The notes under the pieces were generated by a model. The model searched no databases and had not been told where the DNA came from. It saw nothing but the letters and a program-made list of their open reading frames with translations. A stretch of DNA of 64,000 nt from an uncultured Fodinibius sp. (GTDB taxonomy: Bacteria; Bacteroidota; Rhodothermia; Balneolales; Balneolaceae): contig CAJXMW010000005.1 of the NCBI GenBank assembly GCA_913056235.1, positions 124,001 through 188,000 on the forward strand. The letters are read 5' to 3'. This document shows, piece by piece, positions 39,168-48,629 of the stretch (within the stretch, counting starts at the first letter, position 1; each line of letters starts with the position of its first letter). The position numbers were made by a program, and so were the translations under genes.

Positions 39168-39610
39168 CTTTCCCCTCCCGAAAATTGAAATTTATAACAC
39201 TCTTACTTCTAATAACCTGATTATTTATATTTTTTTGTCATAAAAATAATTGTTGATAGAAATGTTTGACCAACCAACATTTGTACAAACTAGATATTTA
39301 ACGTTTGATTGTTGTGGGAGGGACAAATATCACCACTTTGGCTTAGTAACCAGCAATGTCGTTAGATAAAAAAACTACTCTCTCTTTGGTATTCTCTTCC
39401 CTGAAAGCTGAGCGTTTTAACAGTAGAAAAAAATCACTACACCCCATTCCAAAAAGAACAATTTCTCGAATCCTGTAAAATATTAGTCTAACAATAAACC
39501 TGATACCATATCTCCCGTAAACAGTTTTCTTCAACTCGAATTTTACAAAACAAGAACACTCGAAGATCATCAAACGACCAAGATTCTTTGCTCCTCTCTC
39601 ACTTTATAAC

Positions 39611-39646
39611 GTAGTCACTCAGTTACCCAATCACCTAATAACGAAA
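39611..39646. repeat. 3'-flank dispersed repeat (GTCACTCAGTTACCCAATCACCTAATAACGA)
   Basis: Near-identical words recur at 44655-44712 and 46986-47044, each just downstream of a minus-strand gene. Confidence 0.6.
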
Positions 39647-39650
39647 TAAA

Positions 39651-39682
39651 AAAGGCCCTCACTCTGTTGAGCAAGGGCCTTT
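39651..39682 (-). terminator. Hairpin downstream of LVIVD-repeat gene
   Basis: AAAGGCCCT-cactctgttgagca-AGGGCCTTT, A-rich upstream on + strand (T-tract on minus strand). Confidence 0.8.
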
Positions 39683-39707
39683 AAAATTTTAAGAGTAAAT
39701 TACCTAC

Positions 39708-41750
39708 TTATTTCGAAGCTAACTTCTCCAAGGTATCCGTTAATTTGCGGACCTTGTCTGATTGCGAAGAGCTACTTGCCTGACTCTTCATCTCATCGGC
39801 CAGATCATTAAGCATGCCACTACGCTTACGGCCGGAAGCTTTTTCTGCCTTGGCAAGCTGATTACGTGCAGAATTAATCTTATCCATTGACAGGCCATTA
39901 TGACGCTCCAGCTGATCCAGATACGCCTTGGCAAGTACAAACGTAGCCGGCCAGTCGTACTTAGGCTGTCCCTGCGGATTAAGCTGCTCAAAAGTAACCG
40001 TGTTGGCCGCAGCAATCTCATTTTCCGTCAGGTAAGGACTCGGTTCCAGCTTGAAGATATCCAGTCCCCGGGCAATCTCAGAGTTTACGATATTGCCGTT
40101 ATACCAGTATACCGACCAGCTTCCGCCCATCTGCATACGTGTAGAGTCAACGGGACCGCGATCATGGTAGGCAATCTCAACAGGATTGTTGGGATCAGTC
40201 CAATCAAATACTGAGATACCGCCCTGATACCACGACTGAACCATTACATCACGATCCGGGATCGGGATCAACGAGCCGTTGTGAGCTACGCAGTTCTCCT
40301 GCTCGGTCTGTACCGCAGACATCTTATAGTAGCTCTGGAAATCCATCTCGTTATTTTCATCAATGGTGAAGATCGCATTCGCACCCCATTGCATAGGGTC
40401 TTTCTCGCGGCACTTGGGCTGTCCGCCGCCGCCCCATTCATCCGTAAACAACACTTTGTCTCCTTCATTGCTGAAGGTTGCCGAGTGCCAATACGCAAAG
40501 TTGGAATCAGCTACCGCATCTACGCGCTTGGGAGCAGCCGGATCTTTAATATCCAGCAGTAGACCATATCCTTCACAAGCACCACCGGCTAATCCGATTT
40601 CGGGATAAAGCGTGATATCATGGCACTGATTAGGACCGCGTTCAGCCATGGGATCATCTCCGCCCCCGCCAAAACGCTCTTCAATAATCTTTGATAAATT
40701 CTTACGAAGCTTGGCACTGTCAGCCGCTGTCGGCTCGCCACTTCCACCCCGCTGTTTGACCATACTTTGCAACATCTGCTTGGCATAACGGTCAGGGACA
40801 ACCCGCTTTTGACCAAAAATTTCAGCAACGTATTTCCCTTGCTCTTCCGCTTCTCGGATTTCTTCTTTATCAGCAGGTGACATTCCGTGCGAAGGAGCTG
40901 GATCCAGGTTCTCAAAAATGCGGGGAGAGTTCACGATCTTGGCCTCTTTTGGATTATCCAGCGGAACCTTTATTACCTCAATCCTAAAGAGTGCAGAGTT
41001 GGGATCTTCATCCGGCATGACATCAGTGCATCCGGGCAGCTCTTCAGAGGGACGCACCGGCGCCGATCCTGATACATACACATATACATTCTCATCATCC
41101 CGCGGATCATCCAGTACGGAATGGGTATGCGAACCACGACACGTCTGTACGTTGGATACATACTTTGGATTCTCAACATCAGAGATATCAAAAATTCGGA
41201 TTCCGCGCAGGCGTTCCTGGCTTACCTCTTTGTCGATACCTTCGGTTCCACAATCCAGGCGGCCACCCATCCCTTCACCGGAAACAAACAGCAGATCGCC
41301 ATAGACCGAAACGTCGCTCTGAGAAGCCGGGCAGAGAAAATCTTTCACCAGTGTTGGATTCGCTGGGTCTGAAATATCCCAGACCATGAACCCATTATAA
41401 TTACCCTGGAAAACATAATTCCCTTTGAATGCCAGATCAGAATTGGTGACGCCGATAAAATCTTTTGGTGGCTTCTTCTGAGCAACCATATTGAGATTCC
41501 AGCTGGCTTCACCGGCATCAAACAAGCCCGCCTTCAATCCCTCACGGGGATCCGGGCTTGGAGCCTCTACCTGAGTCATCGGTTTGGGCGTAATGCCCTT
41601 ATCCATAGACGATGAAGACTCCGTCATCTCTGATGAGGGAGCACAGGCATAACTGCCAAATAGTACAATAGTCAGCAACAGCCAGAGGCTGTATTTACTA
41701 AACCCGGCATTGCCAAAGGCAAACAGAGTTCTTTTTGAATCGTTGTTCAT
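39708..41750 (-). CDS. LVIVD-repeat beta-propeller protein, exported
   Basis: 680 aa; repeats GNYVFQGNYNGFMVWDISDPANPTLVKDF, RGIRIFDISDVENPKYVSNVQ, GGISVFDWTDPNNPVEIAYHDRGP. Confidence 0.85.
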   Translation of the reverse strand: MNNDSKRTLFAFGNAGFSKYSLWLLLTIVLFGSYACAPSSEMTESSSSMDKGITPKPMTQVEAPSPDPREGLKAGLFDAGEASWNLNMVAQKKPPKDFIGVTNSDLAFKGNYVFQGNYNGFMVWDISDPANPTLVKDFLCPASQSDVSVYGDLLFVSGEGMGGRLDCGTEGIDKEVSQERLRGIRIFDISDVENPKYVSNVQTCRGSHTHSVLDDPRDDENVYVYVSGSAPVRPSEELPGCTDVMPDEDPNSALFRIEVIKVPLDNPKEAKIVNSPRIFENLDPAPSHGMSPADKEEIREAEEQGKYVAEIFGQKRVVPDRYAKQMLQSMVKQRGGSGEPTAADSAKLRKNLSKIIEERFGGGGDDPMAERGPNQCHDITLYPEIGLAGGACEGYGLLLDIKDPAAPKRVDAVADSNFAYWHSATFSNEGDKVLFTDEWGGGGQPKCREKDPMQWGANAIFTIDENNEMDFQSYYKMSAVQTEQENCVAHNGSLIPIPDRDVMVQSWYQGGISVFDWTDPNNPVEIAYHDRGPVDSTRMQMGGSWSVYWYNGNIVNSEIARGLDIFKLEPSPYLTENEIAAANTVTFEQLNPQGQPKYDWPATFVLAKAYLDQLERHNGLSMDKINSARNQLAKAEKASGRKRSGMLNDLADEMKSQASSSSQSDKVRKLTDTLEKLASK

Positions 41751-41798
41751 ATTATTCCTTGATTTGATATGTATTGGTATTATTAAAAAAGCTGTGAG

Positions 41799-42494
41799 CT
41801 AGCGGGTTTCCGTAATCTGATCGAGTATCATTTTCATCCGTTCAATTTCCGTTTTTTGATCTACCTGTATATTTGATGCCAAACGGAACGACTCCTCATC
41901 CTGTGCAGCGCCATCCGTTTTAAATAGATTGTCCACCATATAGACTGCACCCGAGTGATGTTCGATCATCTGCTTCAGGAAAAGCTGATCAAAGGTTTTC
42001 CCTTTCTTGCTGGCAAGTGTTTCCAACTGCTGCTGGGATAATACGCCGCGCATCTTACGATAGGTAGTCCATTCCTCGTCATCAATTTTAACTGTCAGAT
42101 TAATGCCATCAATATGATATTGCACTACCGGCTGATTACGATCCCGAAGCCACTGCTGCATACTCGCAATCTCATCTTTTTGTGCATTGATAATACGTGA
42201 CGCCAGTCTCTGAATCTGGGGACTCGCATTGTTTGGGGGAGCCAGACGCGACATCACCAGCGCCTGGGCATGATGGGCAATCATCCCCGTCATAAACTTA
42301 ACATCAGCCTCCGTAAATGAAGCCATCCGGGCACTGTCTATTTTCGACCAGTAAAGCTCCTCTAGGTTTTCTTCATTTTCTGATGCTGTAATTTCATCAG
42401 TTTGTGATTTTGTTTGATCAGTGCTTTTGCAAGCCAAAAAGCTGACACCTACCAAAAAAAGTACGACCAGTTTGGACGCTAGTGAATTATTCAT
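41799..42494 (-). CDS. DUF305-family lipoprotein-like protein
   Basis: Likely start MNNSLASKLVVLFLVGVSFLACKS (lipobox); FMTGMIAHHAQALVMSRLA and FLKQMIEHHSGAVYMVDNLF. Confidence 0.9.
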   Translation of the reverse strand: MNNSLASKLVVLFLVGVSFLACKSTDQTKSQTDEITASENEENLEELYWSKIDSARMASFTEADVKFMTGMIAHHAQALVMSRLAPPNNASPQIQRLASRIINAQKDEIASMQQWLRDRNQPVVQYHIDGINLTVKIDDEEWTTYRKMRGVLSQQQLETLASKKGKTFDQLFLKQMIEHHSGAVYMVDNLFKTDGAAQDEESFRLASNIQVDQKTEIERMKMILDQITETR

Positions 42495-42724
42495 TGTCCT
42501 TCCATCCTGTAATTTGCTATTAATAAAACACCCTGTCATTTAGACTATCTATTATATATCCATTATTGCACAAATTCCATACCTTTTAAAGCATTTTACG
42601 AACGGGGGTATACTCAAAGAGTAGCCGATCAACGCATATCAGTTTAACATTTAATTATTCCACACGATGTGTTATACTCATTTTATGAGTGACTAGTTGG
42701 GACAAGAGAGTAAAATTCAAGACT

Positions 42725-43063
42725 ATGGGTACAAATCGGGAAGTTCTTACTAAGACTTTAGCCACACTGAATAAACACCAAGAATACCTCAAAGCAGTTA
42801 AATTTCTGAGTCAGGAGCCTAACACCAATGGATTTATCGATGATATGAATTCCCAAACGGCAAAAAAATTGCTCCAAGAGATGAATGAGTCACCAATCCA
42901 GGCATCGATATTAGTCGAGGCCATGGACATGGTTTTGAATAGTGACAATAATCAGGAACTGAATGACCTTCCATATGATCGGGATTTTCTTCGCAAGGCC
43001 CGAACGATAACAACACAAATAAATGATACCATTTCTTTGAAAATAAGGTGCTTAAAAGGCTGA
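42725..43063 (+). CDS. Hypothetical protein
   Basis: Internal start MGTNREVLTKTLATLNKHQEYLKAV of ORF 42689..43063; no recognised family. Confidence 0.45.
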   Translation: MGTNREVLTKTLATLNKHQEYLKAVKFLSQEPNTNGFIDDMNSQTAKKLLQEMNESPIQASILVEAMDMVLNSDNNQELNDLPYDRDFLRKARTITTQINDTISLKIRCLKG

Positions 43064-43130
43064 ATTAGAACGGGTAACCCAAACTCTGTCCGGACTGCTT
43101 ACTTTTCACAGTTATGGTTTAAGTCGAGCG

Positions 43131-43606
43131 TCAGTCTATGTTTCTCAGATATTTTAAATCTTCTAAATCCTTATTTCTTGCCATTTCTTGTTTATTCCTG
43201 ATTAGATGCCTCAAACTGATAATATAAACCGGGATCTTTTCTCCCTTAAAAAAAACAAACTCCTCTACTCGGTTGGTCCAAGCTTCATTAAACGATATTG
43301 CCTCGATACTATTAAGCAGGTCAATTCATTGGGGGGCACACCAAATTGAATAACATAACCAGGACTTTGTAACTCTTCAGAGTCACGTAACCCGGGAATG
43401 TCATCATCCCAAAAATCCAACAGGGCTTTAAACAATAGATCAGAATTTTGATCGTCAGGAGAATAGAAAAAATCAACATCACCTGTTAACCTAGGATACC
43501 CATAATAGATAACCGCCTCCCCTCCGACAATTATATACCTAACCTCATATTTGGACAATAAACGTAAAAATTCTAGCGTATCGGAAGAAAAATAACTTGC
43601 ATTCAT
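43131..43606 (-). pseudogene. MNT-type nucleotidyltransferase disrupted by a one-base frameshift
   Basis: ORF 43265..43606 (YIIVGGEAVIYYGYPRLTGDVDFFYSP...VIQFGVPPN) goes out of frame after AAT; the other frame continues IDLLNSIEAISFNEAWTNRVEEFVFFKGEKIPVYIISLRHLIRNKQEMARNKDLEDLKYLRNID to TGA at 43133-43131. Confidence 0.8.
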
Positions 43607-43773
43607 CTATCTTTCTTTTCCCATTTCCTGATATCGGGTTTTTCCCCGTATGCTCGTTTCTTTAGGGCAAGCGCAACTTTTTGACGCTCTTCAGGAAACA
43701 TACTTAAGGCTTGTTTAACATCCCATCGAAAAGCCTCATCCTGATCTTTTGCAATATTAACCACACGTTCCAT
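43603..43773 (-). CDS. Small protein upstream of and overlapping (ATGA) the nucleotidyltransferase
   Basis: 56 aa MERVVNIAKDQDEAFRWDVKQALSMFPEERQKVALALKKRAYGEKPDIRKWEKKDR; stop TGA overlaps the next ATG; absent from the supplied ORF track (under length cutoff). Confidence 0.75.
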   Translation of the reverse strand: MERVVNIAKDQDEAFRWDVKQALSMFPEERQKVALALKKRAYGEKPDIRKWEKKDR

Positions 43774-44276
43774 TTCAATGCGAAAGTTATTATATAGATA
43801 GTTATCACCTATCTAATATCTGCGAAACTTCACTATATAACAAATAAAAACACTTTGTCCATGTATTTTAACAGGCCTACAGGAGTTTTAAAAGGATCGA
43901 GGTTACTAAATTAATTGAGAGTCGAATGAATCCCAATATGTTTAGAACACTTTCAGAATTCCTGCGCCACCCCGGCTTGCTGGTTCCGGTCCAACGCGAT
44001 TTATCACTGACTTTCCTATTTATTTCTTATCGGCCCTTCCTCGACCTTTCCATGCCTCACCTGCTAAGCCCCACGGACGGGCATATCGAAACCGCTTCAG
44101 GGTTTTTATTTCGGGGATTCGGGGCGAACCGGCTGATCCCGAATTTTCGGGATTTACTGACAAAAAATGAACACAACAATCCACCGGTGCCCGTAGAACG
44201 AGGGACAACTTACTTAGACAGAGCCCCTCTCCCTTTATCCAATGCCAGCTACAAGGGTTCAAAAGCCCGGCCTAAT

Positions 44277-44465
44277 GAATTCTGAGTGAAGAACAAGAGG
44301 CGAACAGGAGTATTTCGTACTGGTGATTATCCATTTGATAGATCTTGAAAGTCAATTGACCATTGAAATACTCCCGCCGAAGGTCGAAACGTTATCAGAA
44401 TTCTCAGCCGGTGACTTTTTTGGATACTTTTTTCGTCACTGAAAAACAGTATCAGAAAAAAGTAT
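44277..44465. repeat. Nested-hairpin intergenic repeat, copy 1
   Basis: GAATTCTGA/TCAGAATTC outer stem; GGCG/CGCC and GGAGTATTTC/GAAATACTCC inner stems; ATACTTTTTTC/GAAAAAAGTAT second hairpin; followed by cggcactaaagtaccggtctaa at 44521. Confidence 0.7.
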
Positions 44466-44605
44466 AACGAAGTAAAAAACTAGATCCCCTCCCTTAGCCC
44501 GGCACCCGTAGGACGGGGCACGGCACTAAAGTACCGGTCTAACAAGAAAGCCCATTTTCAAACCCTGGCAACCAGGGTTATTAGTAGTAATCTATTTTAA
44601 TCATG

Positions 44606-44712
44606 CAGAATGAGAATCAGGATTGTCAGGATTAAAAGATGACTGGGATTTTTCTTTGTCACTTTGTTACTCAATCACATAGTCACCCAATCACTATTCA
44701 CCCAACAACTAC
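44606..44712. repeat. Dispersed repeat: GAATGAGAATCAGGATT..AGGATTAAAAGATGA + GTCACTTTGTTACTCAATCACATAGTCACCCAATCAC
   Basis: Matches the segments at 46543-46590 and 46934-47044. Confidence 0.65.
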
Positions 44713-44714
44713 CC

Positions 44715-46325
44715 TTAAAACGTTACCTGCCCATACACCTTAAAAAGTCCAATAAACTCCCTATCCGACACTCCCTCAATATTATTATGATTCTCCACAA
44801 CATTAATCCCCATATCCGCATCAAGCCACCAGTTGAAACGCACGTCATTAGAAACCCCAAACAAGTTGCTGCCTATCGGCTGGTAGCGCAATTCTAACGA
44901 TGGCCGTACCGTCCGCTCCACCGTACCGGCTAGGATAGCAGGAATCTGGCTCCCATCCGGTTCCGTAGAGGTACGCAAATCGCGTAGGTCCTCTGTGCCC
45001 TTCCAATACAATGTCACGCCCGGTTCCAGCATTAGTCCTTCCGCCCAACTGGGATAGAAAGTGGCTGAGGCTTTAGTTCTGATATAATCACTGAAATTAG
45101 TAGCCAGTCCCCGCTGGGCATAGGTCCACTGATCTTGGTAACGATTGGAACGGTAGGCATTGGCGCCCACCAGATCTGCTTCCAGGCCTAAGTCAAAAGT
45201 GTTGGCTACATCAGCTATGGTTATAGAACTATTGACGGTATATGTTGTAGGTATAAGATTATTATCTTCCCTCAACTTTTCACGGTCTTTATAAACGAGA
45301 TCATCAAGCATAGCTTGAGCATACAGCGTTAAATTTCCTTTTTGATACCAAACACTGCCGCCAAGAAGCAGATTACTATTATTATTCATGGGAGCATTGT
45401 GACTCTCAAAAAAAAGAAAGTGCAGTGGCAGCAGGTTACGCATCTGTATGCTTGCAGTGGGACTAAAATAGACTTCCCCCTCAATGAAACTAAGCTTCAA
45501 ATTAGGCACCGGACTCCAATCCAACCGATGTAAAAACAGGTATCGCCGATATGATCCCAACTGATACGACCGACCGTCAAAGGTACTGTCCGGACTCATG
45601 CTATCCATCTCTCCCAATATACTACTAAAAGATAGTTTGGAGTTGCCAAACTCCAGCTGAATTTGATCAAAGGATTGAGGATTGTCGGTCAGGAATGCTC
45701 CTCTCCGATCAAAGACACTCCAGTGATTATCAAACCGTCCAACATACAGATCTATGATATCTCCATTATATCCGAAATACGTTTCTTCGCTGCGCATGTA
45801 TAATCGATAAACGGTATCTAACCCATCGGGATCCACATCATAAAACCAGTCGAAGGTAATACCCGCCTGACCAATCCAGTTCTTCCACTCCAGGTAGCTC
45901 CGGAACTCTGCCTTTGGCAATATAGGCTTAGCTTCATAGGCGGGATTTATCACGTTCAGCCGCCCGCTGCTGCTCTTACGTGCCCCTCCTTCAATATATC
46001 CGCCCACACGCATGCTGTCCACATTTGTGGGACGTTCTTCAAAACGCTTGGCCAGCAGATCTACCCATCGCTGCTCTTTGTCTCCCAGCTCATTTTCATC
46101 AATACGTGATAGCGCGGCCTTGATATCCTTTTCGGCATACGGCAGATCAGTGGGATTGAGCCGCAACATATATCCCCGCTGTTGCAGGCGCTTGATATAC
46201 TCGTACTGCCAGCTGTAGGTATTCACGAAGCGGTTATCTTGCGCGTGGCTTACTACTGATCCAACAGTAAGGACTAATAGTACAGTCCCAACTGATTTCA
46301 AGAGAATCTGTTTAATATATGTCAT
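44715..46325 (-). CDS. Capsule-assembly Wzi-like outer-membrane protein
   Basis: Likely start MTYIKQILLKSVGTVLLVLTVGSVVSHAQ; beta-barrel-type sequence DWSPVPNLKLSFIEGEVYFSPTASIQMRNLLPLHFLFFESHNAP; located at a polysaccharide locus. Confidence 0.75.
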   Translation of the reverse strand: MTYIKQILLKSVGTVLLVLTVGSVVSHAQDNRFVNTYSWQYEYIKRLQQRGYMLRLNPTDLPYAEKDIKAALSRIDENELGDKEQRWVDLLAKRFEERPTNVDSMRVGGYIEGGARKSSSGRLNVINPAYEAKPILPKAEFRSYLEWKNWIGQAGITFDWFYDVDPDGLDTVYRLYMRSEETYFGYNGDIIDLYVGRFDNHWSVFDRRGAFLTDNPQSFDQIQLEFGNSKLSFSSILGEMDSMSPDSTFDGRSYQLGSYRRYLFLHRLDWSPVPNLKLSFIEGEVYFSPTASIQMRNLLPLHFLFFESHNAPMNNNSNLLLGGSVWYQKGNLTLYAQAMLDDLVYKDREKLREDNNLIPTTYTVNSSITIADVANTFDLGLEADLVGANAYRSNRYQDQWTYAQRGLATNFSDYIRTKASATFYPSWAEGLMLEPGVTLYWKGTEDLRDLRTSTEPDGSQIPAILAGTVERTVRPSLELRYQPIGSNLFGVSNDVRFNWWLDADMGINVVENHNNIEGVSDREFIGLFKVYGQVTF

Positions 46326-46542
46326 CCTGATAGACGATATCGTTGTAGTTTCTTGGGCGAAAAGATCACTTTTTTTCAATTGAATATCATCTATGAATTT
46401 GATCTATCCACTACTACGTTAAAACTTCGTAGAGCAGGCTAACTCCCTCTTTTTTTAGAGGGAAATTTGCTTGCCAACTTCGCGGTTTTAATCAATCCGG
46501 CATAATGAATTCTGAGTGAAGAATCACATCGATTTCAATTTT

Positions 46543-46590
46543 TAGAATAAGAATCAGGATTTATAGGATTATAAGATGATCAGGATATTT
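46543..46590. repeat. Dispersed repeat GAATAAGAATCAGGATTTATAGGATTATAAGATGATCAGGAT
   Basis: By-eye match to 44606-44650 and 46934-46972. Confidence 0.65.
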
Positions 46591-46666
46591 TGACCCACCC
46601 TAAATCCCTCCCATCAATGTGTGTAGGGAGGGACTTTCTTGGACTAGCTTCACTTTTGGGGACCTT

Positions 46667-46838
46667 GGATTCTGAATCGAGTGAAGCCGGGTGAAAAGGA
46701 TAATTCCATACCGGCTCTTAGTGTCGACATATTTCAAAAGGAGAAAGACCATTGGAATTATCCAACCCGACGAACGGAGTGACTTCAGAATCCCATGTCT
46801 TGATTTTTTAGTACCTTTTTTATCAAGAAAAAAGGTAC
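46667..46838. repeat. Nested-hairpin intergenic repeat, copy 2
   Basis: GGATTCTGAA/TTCAGAATCC; CGGGT/ACCCG; GGATAATTCCA/TGGAATTATCC; GTACCTTTTTT/AAAAAAGGTAC; followed by cattaagataccggtctaat. Confidence 0.75.
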
Positions 46839-46933
46839 TCCCAATAACCCGTCATTAAGATACCGGTCTAATTATGAATAACCAGAAACCCTATAAATAG
46901 GGTTCTTAACAGGCCACCATTCCAATTCCCCCA

Positions 46934-47044
46934 AATAAGAATTAGGATTCACAGGATTACAAGATGAGCAGGATTCAGCCTTGTTCCTTTGCAACTTTGT
47001 CACTCAGTAACCCAATCTCTTAATAACCCAATCACCTAATAACG
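46934..47044. repeat. Dispersed repeat AATAAGAATTAGGATTCACAGGATTACAAGATGAGCAGGATT + GTCACTCAGTAACCCAATC...CCCAATCACCTAATAACGA
   Basis: Same two-module arrangement as 44606-44712; abuts the stop of the WecA-like gene. Confidence 0.65.
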
Positions 47045-47047
47045 ATT

Positions 47048-48277
47048 CTAAACTGCTAGCTCCTCTACCTTCTCCTTCTTATCCACATCCTCTTCAGAAA
47101 AAGAGCTGCCATTCGAAAAGCCATTCCCATTTTTAACTACTGTCTTGGGCGGGGTACCAAACTTCATTTCCAACACCTGAATCTCCCGCTTCGAAGGCGT
47201 ATCCACACCCAACTTGTCAAGGGCCTTGCGTTTAAGTCGTACCGTGGGAAAAAGAATGACCGATGCTCCTAACACTGTGGCAAATAACAGGTTGACCTCC
47301 AGGCCGGACAAGAGCAGTGTTATTCCAACGATCGTTAGATTGAACCCAAAGATCAGAAAACAGCTAGTACGATGAGAAAAACCCATATCAATCAGCTGAT
47401 GGTGCACATGCAGGCGATCCGCGGAAAAGGGCGACTTTTGCTCGCGGACAGCCCTGATCAGAAACACGCGCAGCGTATCATACAGGGGGACAATCAATAC
47501 CGAAAGCACCAGCACGGGCACCGCATTCTTGAAGGGCACGGCCGCTTTAGCAATTCCGGCATTCACGAACGAGACGGCAAAAAATGCCAGCAGGTGCCCC
47601 ACAACCTGAGATCCCGTATCACCCATAAAGATCGAGGCCGGCTGAAAGTTATACCGCATAAAGGCAGCAAGGGCGCCAACTAATGTTAAAGCCAATACTG
47701 CATGCGACATCATCCCGGCCTCCCAGAACCACCAGGCAAAAAAGGAAGAAGCAATGATACCGATTCCCCCAGCCAGGCCGTCAATACCATCAATAAGGTT
47801 ATAGGCATTAATCACAACCACCATAGTAAAGAATGTAAGACCAATCCCTGCCCAACTAGGGATTTCATGAACCCCAAACATCCCTCCCATATCGGTGATA
47901 ACCATGTTGCCACCAGCCATGACCGCAACAATAGCCGTTATCTGTAGCAGTAATTTCTTGTTGGGGGCTATAACGAGCAAATCATCCTTGATCCCCGAAA
48001 ACAGCAAAATAATCAGCCCGGATGACAGGTACGGCAACCAGGGCTGGAAGGCATAGCCACTCAGCAAGAAACTGATGATAACCGCCGCAAAAATGCCTAC
48101 ACCACCCAAATTGGGAATAGCACTAACGTGCAGCTTACGATCGTCGGTGGGATCATCAAACAGATGTTTTAAATGTGATACATCGATGATAACTGGTATC
48201 ACCAGATATGCCACGACAAACGCCCCGACAGCCACCAGTAAAGGCAGCAAACTTGCAAATGCAATTTCCGTCTCCAT
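47048..48277 (-). CDS. wecA: MraY/WecA-family polyprenyl-phosphate sugar-1-phosphate transferase
   Basis: 409 aa, polytopic; HVSAIPNLGGVGIFAA, NAYNLIDGIDGLAGGIG, FMGDTGSQVVGHLLAF, HVHHQLIDMGFSHR. Confidence 0.93.
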   Translation of the reverse strand: METEIAFASLLPLLVAVGAFVVAYLVIPVIIDVSHLKHLFDDPTDDRKLHVSAIPNLGGVGIFAAVIISFLLSGYAFQPWLPYLSSGLIILLFSGIKDDLLVIAPNKKLLLQITAIVAVMAGGNMVITDMGGMFGVHEIPSWAGIGLTFFTMVVVINAYNLIDGIDGLAGGIGIIASSFFAWWFWEAGMMSHAVLALTLVGALAAFMRYNFQPASIFMGDTGSQVVGHLLAFFAVSFVNAGIAKAAVPFKNAVPVLVLSVLIVPLYDTLRVFLIRAVREQKSPFSADRLHVHHQLIDMGFSHRTSCFLIFGFNLTIVGITLLLSGLEVNLLFATVLGASVILFPTVRLKRKALDKLGVDTPSKREIQVLEMKFGTPPKTVVKNGNGFSNGSSFSEEDVDKKEKVEELAV

Positions 48278-48629
48278 ATTTGACCCTGATTACTGAAACT
48301 AGCCCGTTCACTCCTGATTTTTATGTAGGTGAATAGACTACAAAAAAACACTCAGAAGATAAATCTCATAAACATTCATTAACTATTTCTAATGTTTATT
48401 GAGATGACTAATACTGCTATCCATATTCGAAGGAATAGCTCCACCCAGAGAGGGCACTGAATAGTAGAGTATTTCGGTTGGGGCGGGGCTCCGAATTCTA
48501 AGGAATAGTCTATTGATTCAATAGTAAGAAAAACGTAGCCAAAACTGATCTTGGAAGGGCCAGCACTGGTAATATGGAATCTACCAGTAAACCTCAACAT
48601 TCAAAACTCCTCATTCAACATTCTAAAAA

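Noticed and set aside
39343-39573. 76-aa minus-strand ORF
   Set aside because: AT-rich spacer, low-complexity hydrophobic/cysteine composition, no neighbours in phase.
44250-44273. GGGTTCAAAAGCCCGGCC resembling a tRNA T-arm end (possible attR)
   Set aside because: Only a short partial similarity to the tRNA-Ile2 3' end; no full match to GGTTCAAATCCTGCCGGGCCCA found anywhere else in the window.
43926-44285. 119-aa plus-strand ORF
   Set aside because: Ends inside copy 1 of the nested-hairpin repeat; composition looks like translated noncoding/repeat DNA.
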